A stretch of DNA of 32,794 bases, from assembly GCF_000761485.1 (NCBI RefSeq), contig NZ_JPMX01000093.1, forward strand, positions 11,944 to 44,737. Reading direction: 5' to 3'. The notes under the pieces were generated by a model that had not been told where the DNA came from, searched no databases, and saw only the letters and a program-made list of their open reading frames with translations. Within the stretch, counting starts at the first letter, position 1, and every line of letters begins with the position of its first letter. Origin of the DNA: Modestobacter caceresii (lineage in GTDB: Bacteria > Actinomycetota > Actinomycetes > Mycobacteriales > Geodermatophilaceae). Made by a program: the position numbers and the translations under genes. Below are positions 31,546-32,794 of the stretch, in pieces.

Positions 31546-32674
31546 TGATCCCCGCCAACTCCTGCTACCAGGGGCGGAACCAGATCCTGAAGCCGATGCC
31601 GTCAAGCGCTTGTTTGCGCCGGCGCGACTAACTCAGGCCCGCCTCGTCAGTGGACTGACGAAGGCGGCGCTCGCTGAACGAGTTGGCGTTTCTGCAGCAG
31701 CTGTAGGGCAGTTCGAGGCTGGTGTCACCAGGCCGCGGGCGGAACAGCTTCAGCGATTGAGTGAAGAGTTGGGCTTTCCGGTCACCTTCTTCACCGCTGG
31801 ACGTCCTCACGAACACATGGATGCGAGCATGGCTCACTTCAAGAGTCTGCGCAGTACACGCGTAGGGGAGCGTGCCCGCGCAGTGGCCTATGTGGAACAA
31901 GTGTGGGAACTGACCCACGCACTCCAGAAACACGTTGACCTGCCGGAAGTTGACCTCCCGCCCACCCAGACCGAGCCGATTTCTGCGGCTCGGGCGCTCC
32001 GTGGGCATTGGGAGATTCCTCCCGGGCCGTTTGCGCATCTTGTGCGAACGATGGAGGTCCACGGAGTAGTCGCAATGTGGCTACCCGTTTCTAAAGAGGA
32101 AAGTGCCAGGATTGAGGCCTTTTCGACGTCCAAGTTGTCGCGCCCGCTCGTGGTACTGACTCCGGACAGGGCCGACGATGTCTACCGGCACAGGTTCGCT
32201 GCCGCGCACGAGCTTGGACATCTCCTCCTTCATCAAGATGTCGCACCCGGCGACATGCAGCAAGAAAAGGAAGCTGACGCTTTCGCCGCGGAACTGCTGA
32301 CGCCTCGCGATGAGATTCGGGCGGACATTGGGAACCGTGTCCGACTCGGTGACCTTGCCGACATTGGCCGTCGCTGGGGTGTGGCAATGAAGTCGCTCAT
32401 CAAGCGCACGCAGGAGCTGGGTCTTGTCTCTGAGGCGACGGCGCGCCGTCACTATCAACGACATGCGCAGTTGGTGTCGGCTGGGCTCCTCCAGCCGGAG
32501 CCAGTCTCTGGCTATCCGGGAGAACTGCCCTCGCTGCTCACCCAAGCGCTGTCGCTCGCTGAGCAGCATGACTTCTCGATGCGTCAGTTGGCTGACGAGC
32601 TGAAATGGCCGCTGCCGCACCTTCGCAAGCTGCTGGGAGAGCAGGGCAGCCGACCACGTCTCCGACTCGTCTGA
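31538..32674 (+). CDS. XRE-family HTH protein with ImmA/IrrE metallopeptidase domain (COG2856-like)
   Basis: 378 residues. An XRE helix-turn-helix lies at about 31-78 (LVSGLTKAALAERVGVSAAA, VGQFEAGVTRPRAEQLQRL). The ImmA/IrrE zinc peptidase carries HELGH (His224, Glu225, His228) and a downstream Glu in EKEADAFAAELLTP (Glu245), followed by a helical C-terminal domain. Family members cleave a partner repressor or toxin regulator when triggered. ATG 31538 has GGAGG at 6 bases and overlaps the upstream gene. Third-position base use looks less GC-rich than in the molybdoenzyme gene, suggesting later acquisition. Confidence 0.88.
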   Translation: MRDDPRQLLLPGAEPDPEADAVKRLFAPARLTQARLVSGLTKAALAERVGVSAAAVGQFEAGVTRPRAEQLQRLSEELGFPVTFFTAGRPHEHMDASMAHFKSLRSTRVGERARAVAYVEQVWELTHALQKHVDLPEVDLPPTQTEPISAARALRGHWEIPPGPFAHLVRTMEVHGVVAMWLPVSKEESARIEAFSTSKLSRPLVVLTPDRADDVYRHRFAAAHELGHLLLHQDVAPGDMQQEKEADAFAAELLTPRDEIRADIGNRVRLGDLADIGRRWGVAMKSLIKRTQELGLVSEATARRHYQRHAQLVSAGLLQPEPVSGYPGELPSLLTQALSLAEQHDFSMRQLADELKWPLPHLRKLLGEQGSRPRLRLV

Positions 32675-32687
32675 CCGAAGGAGCGCA

Positions 32688-32705
32688 GCTCCGAGTACTC
32701 GGAGC
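32688..32705 (+). terminator. Palindromic hairpin after the XRE-ImmA gene
   Basis: An 18-base perfect palindrome (GCTCCGAGTACTCGGAGC) lies 14 bases after the stop codon. It is likely a bidirectional terminator or transcript stabiliser between convergent genes. Confidence 0.5.
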
Positions 32706-32737
32706 GCGCCAGTCGTGGCACTGAGGACCCTCGGCGG

Positions 32738-32794
32738 CTAGTGGTCCTCGTCGTTGATTCGTCGGGGGTCTGAGGTCCAGGCGGTGGAGTCATT
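32738..32794 (-). CDS. Possible 3' end of a gene extending past the right edge
   Basis: The minus strand reads NDSTAWTSDPRRINDEDH and then TAG at 32738-32740. The acidic, well-behaved tail suggests the end of a real gene converging on the XRE-ImmA gene. Only 18 codons are visible, so no function can be given. Confidence 0.3.
   Translation of the reverse strand, partial: NDSTAWTSDPRRINDEDH

Overview
The window is high-GC DNA with short intergenic gaps, GTG/TTG starts and the RsbU/RsbW/RsbV-type partner-switching proteins, SDRs and molybdoenzymes typical of actinobacteria. The Geodermatophilaceae or a near relative is my best guess, from family-level impressions only. Nothing here is rRNA, tRNA, CRISPR or a recognisable insertion sequence. 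An unusually large share of loci are truncated or frameshifted, so the window looks like an accessory region with much decay. Some of the single-base shifts could be sequencing errors.

Left part (1-5610): a truncated SpoIIE-type phosphatase remnant, an intact anti-sigma kinase (HATPase), a STAS protein, a DUF2254 membrane protein, a ZIP-transporter fragment and a type II haloacid dehalogenase. An OsmC-like peroxidase follows, whose reading frame is broken by one in-frame TAG exactly where the first catalytic Cys/Sec belongs.

Middle-left (5965-14230): a molybdopterin oxidoreductase that lacks the N-terminal [4Fe-4S] cysteines and carries one frameshift, followed by a translationally coupled 160-aa helical protein. 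Next come remnants that look like a decayed CBASS locus: the C-terminal half of a CD-NTase and a stand-alone E2-like protein. A minus-strand three-gene overlapping operon (SDR, alpha/beta hydrolase, unclassified 469-aa protein) and a DUF2188 protein follow.

Middle-right (14677-21800): two small membrane proteins, then the most interesting locus, 16252-18697. It encodes a 40-residue Pro/His-rich peptide ending in Gly, an E2-E1 fusion (Cap2-like) and a JAB/JAMM isopeptidase, all overlapping and with no CD-NTase beside them. This is a candidate ubiquitin-like conjugation system whose modifier may be the peptide. After it lie a broken metallophosphoesterase, a broken copy of the anti-sigma kinase and an intact PAS-GAF-SpoIIE phosphatase. 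Together with the left edge these form two inverted copies of one divergent regulatory module, 19 kb apart, in which opposite partners have decayed.

Right part (21975-32794): a defence-island-like stretch. It holds an HNH-type protein, an unknown 240-aa protein, ArsR and Mrr-type nuclease remnants, a HEPN-like 330-aa protein, a PLD-family pseudogene and a large HIRAN-like/zinc-ribbon/PD-(D/E)XK protein. It ends with a 2TM protein carrying CxxCx11CxxC plus an overlapping 73-aa Cys-tailed partner, and an unknown 249-aa protein overlapping an XRE-ImmA/IrrE metallopeptidase.
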